Of a stretch of DNA of 64,000 nucleotides, positions 25,762-37,700 are shown piece after piece. The stretch is from Volvox africanus (taxonomy: Eukaryota > Chlorophyta > Chlorophyceae > Chlamydomonadales > Volvocaceae), in the NCBI GenBank assembly GCA_030268105.1, contig BSDZ01000086.1, positions 1,426,001 through 1,490,000 on the forward strand, read 5' to 3'. The notes beneath the pieces are model-generated. The model saw only the letters and a program-made list of their open reading frames with translations. It did no database searches and had not been told where the DNA came from. The stretch's first letter is position 1, and each line of letters opens with the position of its first letter. Position numbers and translations under genes: made by a program.

Positions 25762-28700
25762 ATGCACCTGCGCCGTAGCCGACAGCCATTTCGCAGCCTG
25801 CTGCCGATGATGCAGGTGCAGCAGCAGCTTCTGCCACTGCTTGCACTGCTGCTGCTTTGGAATGCGATCGTGGGCGATGCGCGCCAGTCGTTCTCTCCAT
25901 CACCACGTCCGCCGAGGGGTGCTCGTCCACCCAGGTCGCCGCCATCACCATTGCCCCCTCCGTCCCCAGAGATACCTAATGACTTCTTTGGTGAGGATAA
26001 CATTTCATCTGTCGGTGTGTCCTTCACGGCTTTAACTCACCGGATTATACATGGGGCCCTACTACATATGCTCAAGATTGGGGAACGACCCAGTCGAGTG
26101 CCTCATCCATGCAGCGACCTCACCACTTGCTGTGCATCTCGACCCTTTAACAACCGCGCCAACTACGGCCACTGCTTGCTCCGGACAGCCCCAGTCGATA
26201 GGCGCCTCTTTGACTGCCATCAGACACATAGATTGCAACCGGCACATCCACATGGGAGCTTGAGAGTGTCGACAGCCCCCGGAGGATGCGTGATGGCTCC
26301 CCGTCTGGCTTGAGAATCACACAAAACACCTTGCATGGCCTTGCACAGGCACACACTACATCTGACTTTCGATCATGCCTTCCCCTAGGTCAGGAGTCGC
26401 CTCTTATCCCTGTTTTACCCTTTGTTTGATCCCTGCTCACACGCTGAGCTGCTGCTCCTACATGCCGATAGTCACAAGGCTTATCAATTTAAAGGAACAT
26501 TTCTCCGTTGAATAATAATTTATTCCCTATCCAAAACACGTGTGGTTTGAACCCCGATCTCGCAGTCATTCCCACAGAATTCGGATCCCCTAGCTGTTTG
26601 ATGACCCCCCTGACGAGTAGAGGACCGGATGGGTTGCAACAGAGAATAGCTTTGCCCGATCTGAGTGGGAGCACTTTCCCTACCGCCTTCAGGTGCGCCA
26701 TGGATGAGCGCGCGTGCGGCGCATGGCTTAGTTTGGGGTTTGGTTAGGTACGGAGCAAGGGAACAATAGCTGCACGGGGACAAATTCCAATTTGCACGAG
26801 GCTCGATCAATACAGCATTTGTAGATGTACGGCTTCAGGCATATCAAGCTGTTTGACCCATAGCATGTAGTACCGGTGTGTCAGCGGCATTGAATGCCTA
26901 TGACGTTTCCCCATGGCAACACACATGGCAATACGCAAGGGTGCCACGGTCATGGGAAATGTTTATTAATTCAAATCGTGATAGGAACCGTATCACGGGG
27001 GCTTTCGGGTCCAGGGCTCTTATCCTTTCAATGGACTTGGGCATTTAGAACCAACACTTGTCCCTCTGGCCCTGCAAACCAGCTTCCCGCAATCTTCAGT
27101 CGGGCGCAACTGCAGCTGCACATCGTCCGAATATAACCTTCTGTGGGGAGCTGATGCCCAGAATGTGACCAGGTGGGAGCGGGCCCCACCAGGGAGACTA
27201 GGATGGGGTGAGGTGTGGTTGGGCGGGCGAGGGAACGGCTTCACTCGCAGAGGAAGGGCAAACGGAACTGAACCTTGAGGACGGTAAACAGATGAATGGT
27301 TGGAACACGGCCAAAGGGCTGCCAGGGAAGCGCGGCGCGCTGAATAAGCGGGTACCCGTGAAATTCGTGCGGGAGGCAGGAGGCGAGTATTTTATAGATT
27401 GATGCGGGAATGTCGGTTAGGGGAGTGAAAGATTTGAAACTGAAATGCTTAGAAGGGCGAATGCTAGGTGGAGAGGAAATGGCCAAATGGATTAAGGTCG
27501 CTGCAGGTGTGGGGAGCATGTGTGTGGGGAGCATGCTTCTCGAAAGCCGTGAGTTAGGGAAACGGACTGGGCTAGTCTGCTAACACGAGGCAGCAACGTG
27601 CGGGCTGTTGATCGGTAGCACTGCTTGCTTCAGCAGCATTCGCCTTGACCGCCATTCCAAGAATGATGAGAAGATTTTCGATTATGCCTTCCGTGTGGAA
27701 ATTCCGGTCAGCGGTTCAGGGCGAGACTGTCGGGGGATTGCGTTGGGACTTCTCTCATGGGGGGTACCCAACGTGTCGCGACTTGAGGCCAGGGCATTAT
27801 GAGGTTCCTTTCCACGCCAAGCAGCCTGATCCATCCCAAGTGTCGACCTCCTCAGGCAGCGAGGGCCACTGCTTGTCTCTGATGTCGCCCCCATGTCGCC
27901 TCCTCATCATTTCAGGAGGTACTACACATTTCAGGTGGAGGTAACCCCGGGCTCCTCTTCAACCCTAGGACTACCGAGCTCGCTCGTCGTACAATTGGAT
28001 CCCGTACGAACAGCCGGCTGCTACAGTGTCGACCCTTTTTCCGTCGTCAAGCTGGGTGGCGTGGGTGAGGCCTTTAAGGGAGACCTCTGGTTCAAGCCCA
28101 ACGTTTCTTTGGATGGCGGTAACCCTTTGGGGCTCCCGGTTCGTGCATATTTAGGTGAGTGTGCACCTGCTTCAGTCTGAGGAACCGCGTTGAAAGGTAA
28201 AAAAGGTCAAATTATCCAGCTCACTGGGACCGTCTAATTAAACCACAATTGTTGGGTAGTGCGCCGTCGTTAGGGTAGGAAACGCATTCCGCCTCGTCCT
28301 GGCCGCGATCTGGTCATGGAGTTGATTCTGGTTGGTGGGAAAAAGGTTGGTAATAGCACGCATGGCGTTGGTGATCCATATGTGAGCCGTGAGTCGTATG
28401 TCAGCCATTCACCTGATCATCGGCACTGGAACAGGCAACGATAGAGGGGGCGAGTAATTTCAACCGGCAGCGTGATAAGATCGCCTACATTGACCTGCCT
28501 GGCCCCAGTACGTAGGATGCATCCCTCACCCCGCGGCCCGCCAACAGGTACCTCAGTTTCGTCAGACTACATGGAGCTTACCATAGACCTATCGGAGCTG
28601 CGAAACCGCCTGGCAGAGATATTAACGGCAACAGGCGAGGGAATTTCCACACCCACGGTGAATGAACCCCTGACACGTGGCGTCTTCTTGTTGAGCCGGT

Positions 28701-31700
28701 GCGGTAGCGCAGCTCTGCGCCGTGTCTGCACTGCCAAACCGCTGCGCTCAAGCACCATTGTGACGTGCCTGTCATCGTTCGTCTGGTCAGCGCCACTTCA
28801 ACCCTCGTCCCCTCCGCTGCCCCCGCCGCCATCGCCGCCCCCGCCGTTGCCCCCCTCACCGACACGGCCCCAGATTGCCCGAAGCAAGTAAGTGTGCTTA
28901 CTGCCTCAAAACCGCAACTCACGCCTTGACTGATATTTTTATAGCTGCGTTAAGTACGACGCGATGTCCCCTTTCAATGACTGTATAGACCACTCGATGT
29001 GACAGAGGTGTGACCCACGGACAGTTTCATCGGGTGGGTGTAATGGCGGGATCAACAAAGCGAGTTAAAAAAACAAACCAAAGAACCAAGGAGTAAGGTA
29101 GCTGGCATAGAAGGGGGTTTGAAAAACGATCCGGTTAAATCGTTGCGCAGGGTGTTGATACTCAGCAACATGTGCATCAAAGGCCTGCTGAAGACCCTCC
29201 TCCGCATCGGGGCCAGATCCGCGTCCACGTTGCTTTGAAGTATAAATCTAAAATGTGCAAACTGGACAGCACGACGTCCTAGTGTTCATGCCCGCGCATG
29301 ACAGTCCATAAATTCTTTCCTCGGTCTCCGTATAGGCTAAGTTAGTGTGCATGGTTGTACTCCTCTAAGAAGGACGTCGTTGCGAACACCCCCATATCAC
29401 CATCAGATCACCACCGCCCACAAACACTTCACCGCCGAGGCGGTCCTCGAAGATTCAACCACCAGCAAGGACTATCAAACGACATCTCACGTCTGCCACA
29501 CCGTGGAAATCGGGAACTGGCCCTTTTGTAACAGTATGCTACAGCAAATATAATCCTGATGTGGAGCTGCTACAATTCATCGATTCTACGGATACGGCGA
29601 ACATCAAACAGCAACCCCAAAGGCCAAACTTACCGGAGTCGATATCGCCTCTGCCCCCCTCCCCAGATCCTCCTTCCCCACAGCCACCGTCGCCCGACCC
29701 ACCATCGCCTCTGCCCCCGTCCCCAGATCCTCTTTCCCCACAGCCGCTATCTCTCAATCTACCATCGCCTCTGTCCCCGTCCCCAGATCCTCCTTCCCCA
29801 CAGCCGCCGTCTCCCGACCCACCAGCTCCTCTGCCCCCGTCCCCAGATCCTCCTTCCCCACAGCCGCCGTCTCCCGACCCACCATCGCCTCTGCCCCCGT
29901 CCCCAGATCCTCCTTCCCCACAGCCGACGTCTCCTGACCCACCATCGCCTCTGCCCCCGTCCCCAGATCCACCTTCCCCACAGCCGACGTCGCCCGATCC
30001 ACCATCGCCTCTGCCCCCATCCGCAGATCCTCCTTCCCCACAGCCGCCGTCTCCCGACCCACCATCGCCTCTGCCCCCCTTTCCAGATCCTCCTTCCCCA
30101 CAGCCGCCGTCTGCCGACTCACCATCGCCTCTGCCCCCGTCCCCAGATCCTCCTTCCCCACAGCCGCCGTCTCCCGACCCAGCATCGCTTCTGCCCCCGT
30201 CCCCAGATCCTCCTTCCCCACAGCCGCTATCTCCCAATCCACCATCGCCTCTGCCCCCGTCCCCAGATCCTCCTTCCCCACAGCCGCCGTCTCCCGACCC
30301 ACCATCGCCTCTGCACCCGTCCCCAGATCCTCCTTCCCCGCAGCCGCCGTCTCCCGACCCACCATCGCCTCTGCACCCGTCCCCAGATCCTCCTTCCCCA
30401 CAGCCGCCGTCTCCCGACCCACCATCGCCTCTGCCCCCTTTCCCAGATCCTCCTTCCCCACAGCCGCCGTCTCCCGACCCACCATCGCCTCTGCCCCCCT
30501 TCCCAGATCCTCCTTCCCCGCAGCCGCCGTCTCCCGACCCACCATCGCCTCTGCCCCCGTCCCCAGATCCTCCTTCCCCACAGCCGCCGTCTCCCGATCC
30601 ACCATCGCCTCTGCCCCCGTCCCCAGATCCTCCTTCCCCACAGCCGCCGTCGCCCGATCCACCATCGCCTCTGCCCCCCTTCCCAGATCCTCCTTCCCCA
30701 CAGCCGCCGTCGCCCGACCCACCATCGCCTCTGCCCCCGTCCCCAGATCCTCCTTCCCCACAGCCGCCGTCTCCCGACCCAGCATCGCCTTTGCCCCCGT
30801 CCCCAGATCCTCCTTTCCCACAGCCGCCGTCTCCCGACCCACCATCGCCTCTGCCCCCCTCCCCAGATCCTCCTTCCCCACAGCCGCCGTCTCCAGACCC
30901 ACCATCGCCTCTGCCCCCGTCCCCAGATCCTCCTTCCCCACAGCCGCTATCTCCCAATCCACCATCGCCTCTGCCCCCGTCCCCAGATCCTCCTTCCCCA
31001 CAGCCGCCGTCTCCCGACCCACCATCGCCTCTGCCCCCCATCCCAGATCCTCCTTCCCCACAGCCGCCGTCTCCCGACCCACCATCGCCTCTGCCCCCGT
31101 CCCCAGATCCTCCTTCCCCACAGCCGCCGTCGCCCGATCCACCATCGCCTCTGCCCCCGTCCCCAGATCCTCCTTCCCCACAGCCGCCGTCGCCCAATCC
31201 ACCATCGCCTCTGCCCCCCTTCCCAGATCCTCCTTCCCCACAGCCGCCGTCGCCCGACCCACCATCGCCTCTGCCCCCGTCCCCAGATCCTCCTTCCCCA
31301 CAGCCGACGTCTCCCGACCCAGCATCGCCTTTGCCCCCGTCCCCAGATCCTCCTTCCCCACAGCCACCGTCGCCCGACCCACCATCGCCTTTGCCCCCGT
31401 CCGCAGATGCTCCTTTCCCACAGCCGCCGTCTCCCGACCCACCATCGCCTCTGCCCCCGTCCCCAGATCCTCCTTCCCCACAGCCGCTCTCTCCCGACCC
31501 TCCATCGCCTCTGCCCCCGTCCCCAGATCCTCCTTCCCCACAGCCGACGTCTCCCGACCCAGCATCGCCTTTGCCCCCGTCCCCAGATCCTCCTTCCCCA
31601 CAGCCACCGTCGCCCGACCCACCATCGCCTTTGCCCCCGTCCGCAGATGCTCCTTTCCCACAGCCGCCGTCTCCCGACCCACCATCGCCTCTGCCCCCGT

Positions 31701-34700
31701 CCCCAGATCCTCCTTCCCCACAGCCGCTCTCTCCCGACCCTCCATCGCCTCTGCCCCCGTCCCCAGATCCTCCTTCCCCACAGCCGCCGTCTCCCGACCC
31801 ACCATCGCCTCTGCCCCCCTTCCCAGATCCTCCTTCCCCACAGCCGCCGTCGCCCGACCCACCATCGCCTCTGCCCCCCTTTCCAGATCCTCCTTCCCCA
31901 CAGCCGCCGTCTCCCGACCCACCATCACCTCTGCCCCCCTCCCCAGATCCTCCTTCCCCACAGCCGCCGTCTCCCGACCCACCATCGCCTCTGCCCCCCT
32001 TCCCAGATCCTCCTTCCCCACAGCCGCCGTCGCCCGACCCAGCATCGCCTTTGCCCCCGTCCCCAGATCCTCCTTCCCCACAGCCGCCGTCTCCCGACCC
32101 AGCATCGCCTTTGCCCCCGTCCCCAGATCCTCCTTCCCCACAGCCGCCGTCTCCCGACCCAGCATCGCCTTTGCCCCCGTCCCCAGATCCTCCTTCCCCA
32201 CAGCCGCCGTCGCCCGACCCACCATCGCCTCTGCCCCCGTCCCCAGATCCTCCTTCCCCACAGCCGCCGTCGCCCGACCCACCATCGCCTTTGCCCCCGT
32301 CCTCAGATCCTCCTTCCCCACAGCCGCCGTCTCCCGACCCACCATCGCCTCTGCCCCCGTCCGCACATCCTCCTTTCCCACAGCCGCCGTCTCCCGACCC
32401 ACCATCGCCTCTGCCCCCCTCCCCAGATCCTCCTTCCCCACAGCCGCCGTCTCCCGACCCACCATCGCCTCTGCCCCCTTTCCCAGATCCTCCTTCCCCA
32501 CAGCCGCCGTCTCCCGACCCACCATCGCCTCTGCCCCCCTCCCCAGATCCTCCTTCCCCACAGCCGCCGTCTCCAGACCCACCATCGCCTCTGCCCCCGT
32601 CCCCAGATCCTCCTTCCCCACAGCCGCCGTCTCCCGACCCACCATCGCCTCTGCCCCCGTCCCCAGATCCTCCTTCCCCACAGCCGCCGTCGCCCGATCC
32701 ACCATCGCCTCTGCCCCCGTCCCCAGATCCTCCTTCCCCACAGCCGCCGTCGCCCGATCCACCATCGCCTCTGCCCCCCTTCCCAGATCCTCCTTCCCCA
32801 CAGCCGCCGTCGCCCGACCCACCATCGCCTCTGCCCCCGTCCCCAGATCCTCCTTCCCCACAGCCGACGTCTCCCGACCCACCATCGCCTTTGCCCCCGT
32901 CCCCAGATCCTCCTTCCCCACAGCCGCCGTCTCCCGACCCACCATCGCCTCTGCCCCCGTCCGCAGATCCTCCTTCCCCACAGCCGCCGTCTCCCGACCC
33001 ACCATCGCCTCTGCCCCCCTCCCAAGATCCTCCTTCCCCACAGCCGCCGTCTCCCGACCCACCATCGCCTCTACCCCCCTTTCCAGATCCTCCTTCCCCA
33101 CATCCGCCGTCTGCCGACTCACCATCGCCTCTGCCCCCGTCCCCAGATCCTCCTTCCCCACAGCCGCCGTCTCCCGACCCACCATCGCCTCTGCCCCCGT
33201 CCCCAGATCCTCCTTCCCCACAGCCGCTATCTCCCAATCCACCATCGCCTCTGCCCCCGTCCCCAGATCCTCCTTCCCCACAGCCGCCGTCTCCCGACCC
33301 ACCATCGCCTCTGCCCCCGTCCCCAGATCCTCCTTCCCCACAGCCGACGTCTCCCGACCCACCATCGCCTCTGCCCCCGTCCCCAGATCCTCCTTCCCCA
33401 CAGCCGACGTCTCCTGACCCACCATCGCCTCTGCCCCCGTCCCCAGATCCTCCTTCCCCACAGCCGCCGTCTCCCGACCCACCATCGCCTTTGCCCCCCT
33501 TCCCAGATCCTCCTTTCCCACAGCCGCCGTCGCCCAATCCACCATCGCCTCTGCCCCCCTTCCCAGATCCTCCTTCCCCACAGCCGCCGTCGCCCGATCC
33601 ACCATCGCCTCTGCCCCCGTCCCCAGATCCTCCTTCCCCACAGCCGCCGTCTCCCGACCCACCATCGCCTCTGCCCCCCATCCCAGATCCTCCTTCCCCA
33701 CAGCCGCCGTCTCCCGACCCACCATCGCCTCTGCCCCCGTCCCCAGATCCTCCTTCCCCACAGCCGCCGTCGCCCGATCCACCATCGCCTCTGCCCCCGT
33801 CCCCAGATCCTCCTTCCCCACAGCCGCCGTCTCCCGACCCACCATCGCCTCTGCCCCCGTCCCCAGATCCTCCTTCCCCACAGCCGCCGTCGCCCAATCC
33901 ACCATCGCCTCTGCCCCCCTTCCCAGATCCTCCTTCCCCACAGCCGCCGTCGCCCGACCCACCATCGCCTCTGCCCCCGTCCCCAGATCCTCCTTCCCCA
34001 CAGCCGCCGTCTCCCGACCCACCATCGCCTCTGTCCCCGTCCCCAGATCCTCCTTCCCCACAGCCGCTCTCTCCCGACCCTCCATCGCCTCTGCCCCCGT
34101 CCCCAGATCCTCCTTCCCCACAGCCGCCGTCTCCCGACCCAGCATCGCCTTTGCCCCCGTCCCCAGATCCTCCTTCCCCACAGCCGCCGTCTCCCGACCC
34201 ACCATCGCCTTTGCCCCCGTCCCCAGATCCTCCTTCCCCACAGCCGCCGTCGCCCGACCCACCATCGCCTCTGCCCCCGTCCCCAGATCCTCCTTCCCCA
34301 CAGCCGCCGTCTCCCGACCCAGCATCGCCTTTGCCCCCGTCCCCAGATCCTCCTTCCCCACAGCCGCCGTCTCCCGACCCACCATCGCCTCTGCCCCCGT
34401 CCGCAGATCCTCCTTTCCCACAGCCGCCGTCTCCCGACCCACCATCGCCTCTGCCCCCCTCCCCAGATCCTCCTTCCCCACAGCCGCCGTCTCCCGATCC
34501 ACCATCGCCTCTGCCCCCGTCCCCAGATCCTCCTTCCCCACAGCCGCTATCTCCCAATCCACCATCGCCTCTGCCCCCCTCCCCAGATCCTCCTTCCCCA
34601 CAGCCGCCGTCTCCCGACCCAGCATCGCCTTTGCCCCCGTCCCCAGATCCTCCTTCCCCACAGCCGCTATCTCCCAATCCACCATCGCCTCTGCCCCCGT

Positions 34701-37700
34701 CCCCAGATCCTCCTTCCCCACAGCCGCGGTGGCCCGATCCACCATCGCCTCTGCCCCCGTCCCCAGATCCTCCTTCCCCACAGCCGCCGTCTTCCGACCC
34801 ACCATCGCCTCTGCCCCCCTTCCCAGATCCTCCTTCCCCACAGCCGCCGTCTCCCGACCCACCATCGCCTCTGCCCCCCTCCCAAGATCCTCCTTCCCCA
34901 CAGCCGCCGTCTCCCGACCCACCATCGCCTCTACCCCCCTTTCCAGATCCTCCTTCCCCACATCCGCCGTCTGCCGACTCACCATCGCCTCTGCCCCCGT
35001 CCCCAGATCCTCCTTCCCCACAGCCGCCGTCTCCCGACCCACCATCGCCTCTGCCCCCGTCCCCAGATCCTCCTTCCCCACAGCCGCTATCTCCCAATCC
35101 ACCATCGCCTCTGCCCCCGTCCCCAGATCCTCCTTCCCCACAGCCGCCGTCTCCCGACCCACCATCGCCTCTGCCCCCGTCCCCAGATCCTCCTTCCCCA
35201 CAGCCGCCGTCTCCCGACCCACCATCGCCTCTGCCCCCGTCCCCAGATCCTCCTTCCCCACAGCCGACGTCTCCTGACCCACCATCGCCTCTGCCCCCGT
35301 CCCCAGATCCTCCTTCCCCACAGCCGCCGTCTCCCGACCCACCATCGCCTTTGCCCCCCTTCCCAGATCCTCCTTCCCCGCAGCCGCCGTCTCCCGACCC
35401 ACCATCGCCTCTGCCCCCCTCCCAAGATCCTCCTTCCCCACAGCCGCCGTCTCCCGACCCACCATCGCCTCTACCCCCCTTTCCAGATCCTCCTTCCCCA
35501 CAGCCGCCGTCTGCCGACTCACCATCGCCTCTGCCCCCGTCCCCAGATCCTCCTTCCCCACAGCCGCCGTCTCCCGACCCACCATCGCCTCTGCCCCCGT
35601 CCCCAGATCCTCCTTCCCCACAGCCGCTATCTCCCAATCCACCATCGCCTCTGCCCCCGTCCCCAGATCCTCCTTCCCCACAGCCGCCGTCTCCCGACCC
35701 ACCATCGCCTCTGCCCCCGTCCCCAGATCCTCCTTCCCCACAGCCGCCGTCTCCCGACCCACCATCGCCTCTGCCCCCGTCCCCAGATCCTCCTTCCCCA
35801 CAGCCGCTATCTCCCAATCCACCATCGCCTCTGCCCCCGTCCCCAGATCCTCCTTCCCCACAGCCGCCGTCTCCCGACCCACCATCGCCTCTGCCCCCGT
35901 CCCCAGATCCTCCTTCCCCACAGCCGACGTCTCCCGACCCACCATCGCCTCTGCCCCCGTCCCCAGATCCTCCTTCCCCACAGCCGACGTCTCCTGACCC
36001 ACCATCGCCTTTGCCCCCCTTCCCAGATCCTCCTTTCCCACAGCCGCCGTCGCCCAATCCACCATCGCCTCTGCCCCCGTCCCCAGATCCTCCTTCCCCA
36101 CAGCCGACGTCTCCCGACCCACCATCGCCTCTGCCCCCGTCCCCAGATCCTCCTTCCCCACAGCCGACGTCTCCTGACCCACCATCGCCTCTGCCCCCGT
36201 CCCCAGATCCTCCTTCCCCACAGCCGCCGTCTCCCGACCCACCATCGCCTCTGCCCCCGTCCCCAGATCCTCCTTCCCCACAGCCGACGTCTCCTGACCC
36301 ACCATCGCCTCTGCCCCCGTCCCCAGATCCTCCTTCCCCACAGCCGCCGTCTCCCGACCCACCATCGCCTTTGCCCCCCTTCCCAGATCCTCCTTCCCCG
36401 CAGCCGCCGTCTCCCGACCCACCATCGCCTCTGCCCCCCTCCCAAGATCCTCCTTCCCCACAGCCGCCGTCTCCCGACCCACCATCGCCTCTACCCCCCT
36501 TTCCAGATCCTCCTTCCCCACAGCCGCCGTCTGCCGACTCACCATCGCCTCTGCCCCCGTCCCCAGATCCTCCTTCCCCACAGCCGCCGTCTCCCGACCC
36601 ACCATCGCCTCTGCCCCCGTCCCCAGATCCTCCTTCCCCACAGCCGCTATCTCCCAATCCACCATCGCCTCTGCCCCCGTCCCCAGATCCTCCTTCCCCA
36701 CAGCCGCCGTCTCCCGACCCACCATCGCCTCTGCCCCCGTCCCCAGATCCTCCTTCCCCACAGCCGACGTCTCCCGACCCACCATCGCCTCTGCCCCCGT
36801 CCCCAGATCCTCCTTCCCCACAGCCGACGTCTCCTGACCCACCATCGCCTCTGCCCCCGTCCCCAGATCCTCCTTCCCCACAGCCGCCGTCTCCCGACCC
36901 ACCATCGCCTTTGCCCCCCTTCCCAGATCCTCCTTTCCCACAGCCGCCGTCGCCCAATCCACCATCGCCTCTGCCCCCCTTCCCAGATCCTCCTTCCCCA
37001 CAGCCGCCGTCGCCCGATCCACCATCGCCTCTGCCCCCGTCCCCAGATCCTCCTTCCCCACAGCCGCCGTCTCCCGACCCAGCATCGCCTTTGCCCCCGT
37101 CCCCAGATCCTCCTTCCCCACAGCCGCCGTCCCCTGACCCACCATCGCCTCTGCCCCCCTTCCCAGATCCTCCTTCCCCACAGCCGCCGTCTCCCGATCC
37201 ACCATCGCCTCTGCCCCCGTCCCCAGATCCTCCTTCCCCACAGCCGCTATCTCCCAATCTAACATCGCCTCTGCCCCCGTCCCCAGATCCTCCTTCCCCA
37301 CAGCCGCGGTGGCCCGATCCACCATCGCCTCTGCCCCCGTCCCCAGATCCTCCTTCCCCACAGCCGACGTCACCCGACCCACCATCGCCTCTGCCCCCGT
37401 CCCCAGATCCTCCTTCCCCACAGCCGCCGTCTCCCGACCCACCATCGCCTTTGCCCCCCTTCCCAGATCCTCCTTCCCCACAGCCGCCGTCTCCCGACCC
37501 ACCATCGCCTCTGCCCCCGTCCCCAGATCCTCCTTCCCCACAGCCGCCGTCTCCCAACCCACCATCGCCTCTGCCCCCATCCCCAGATCCTCCTTCCCCA
37601 CAGCCGCTATCTCCCAATCCACCGTCGCCTCTGCCCCCGTCCCCAGATCCTCCTTCCCCACAGCCGACGTCTCCCGATCCACCATCGCCTCTGCCCCCGT

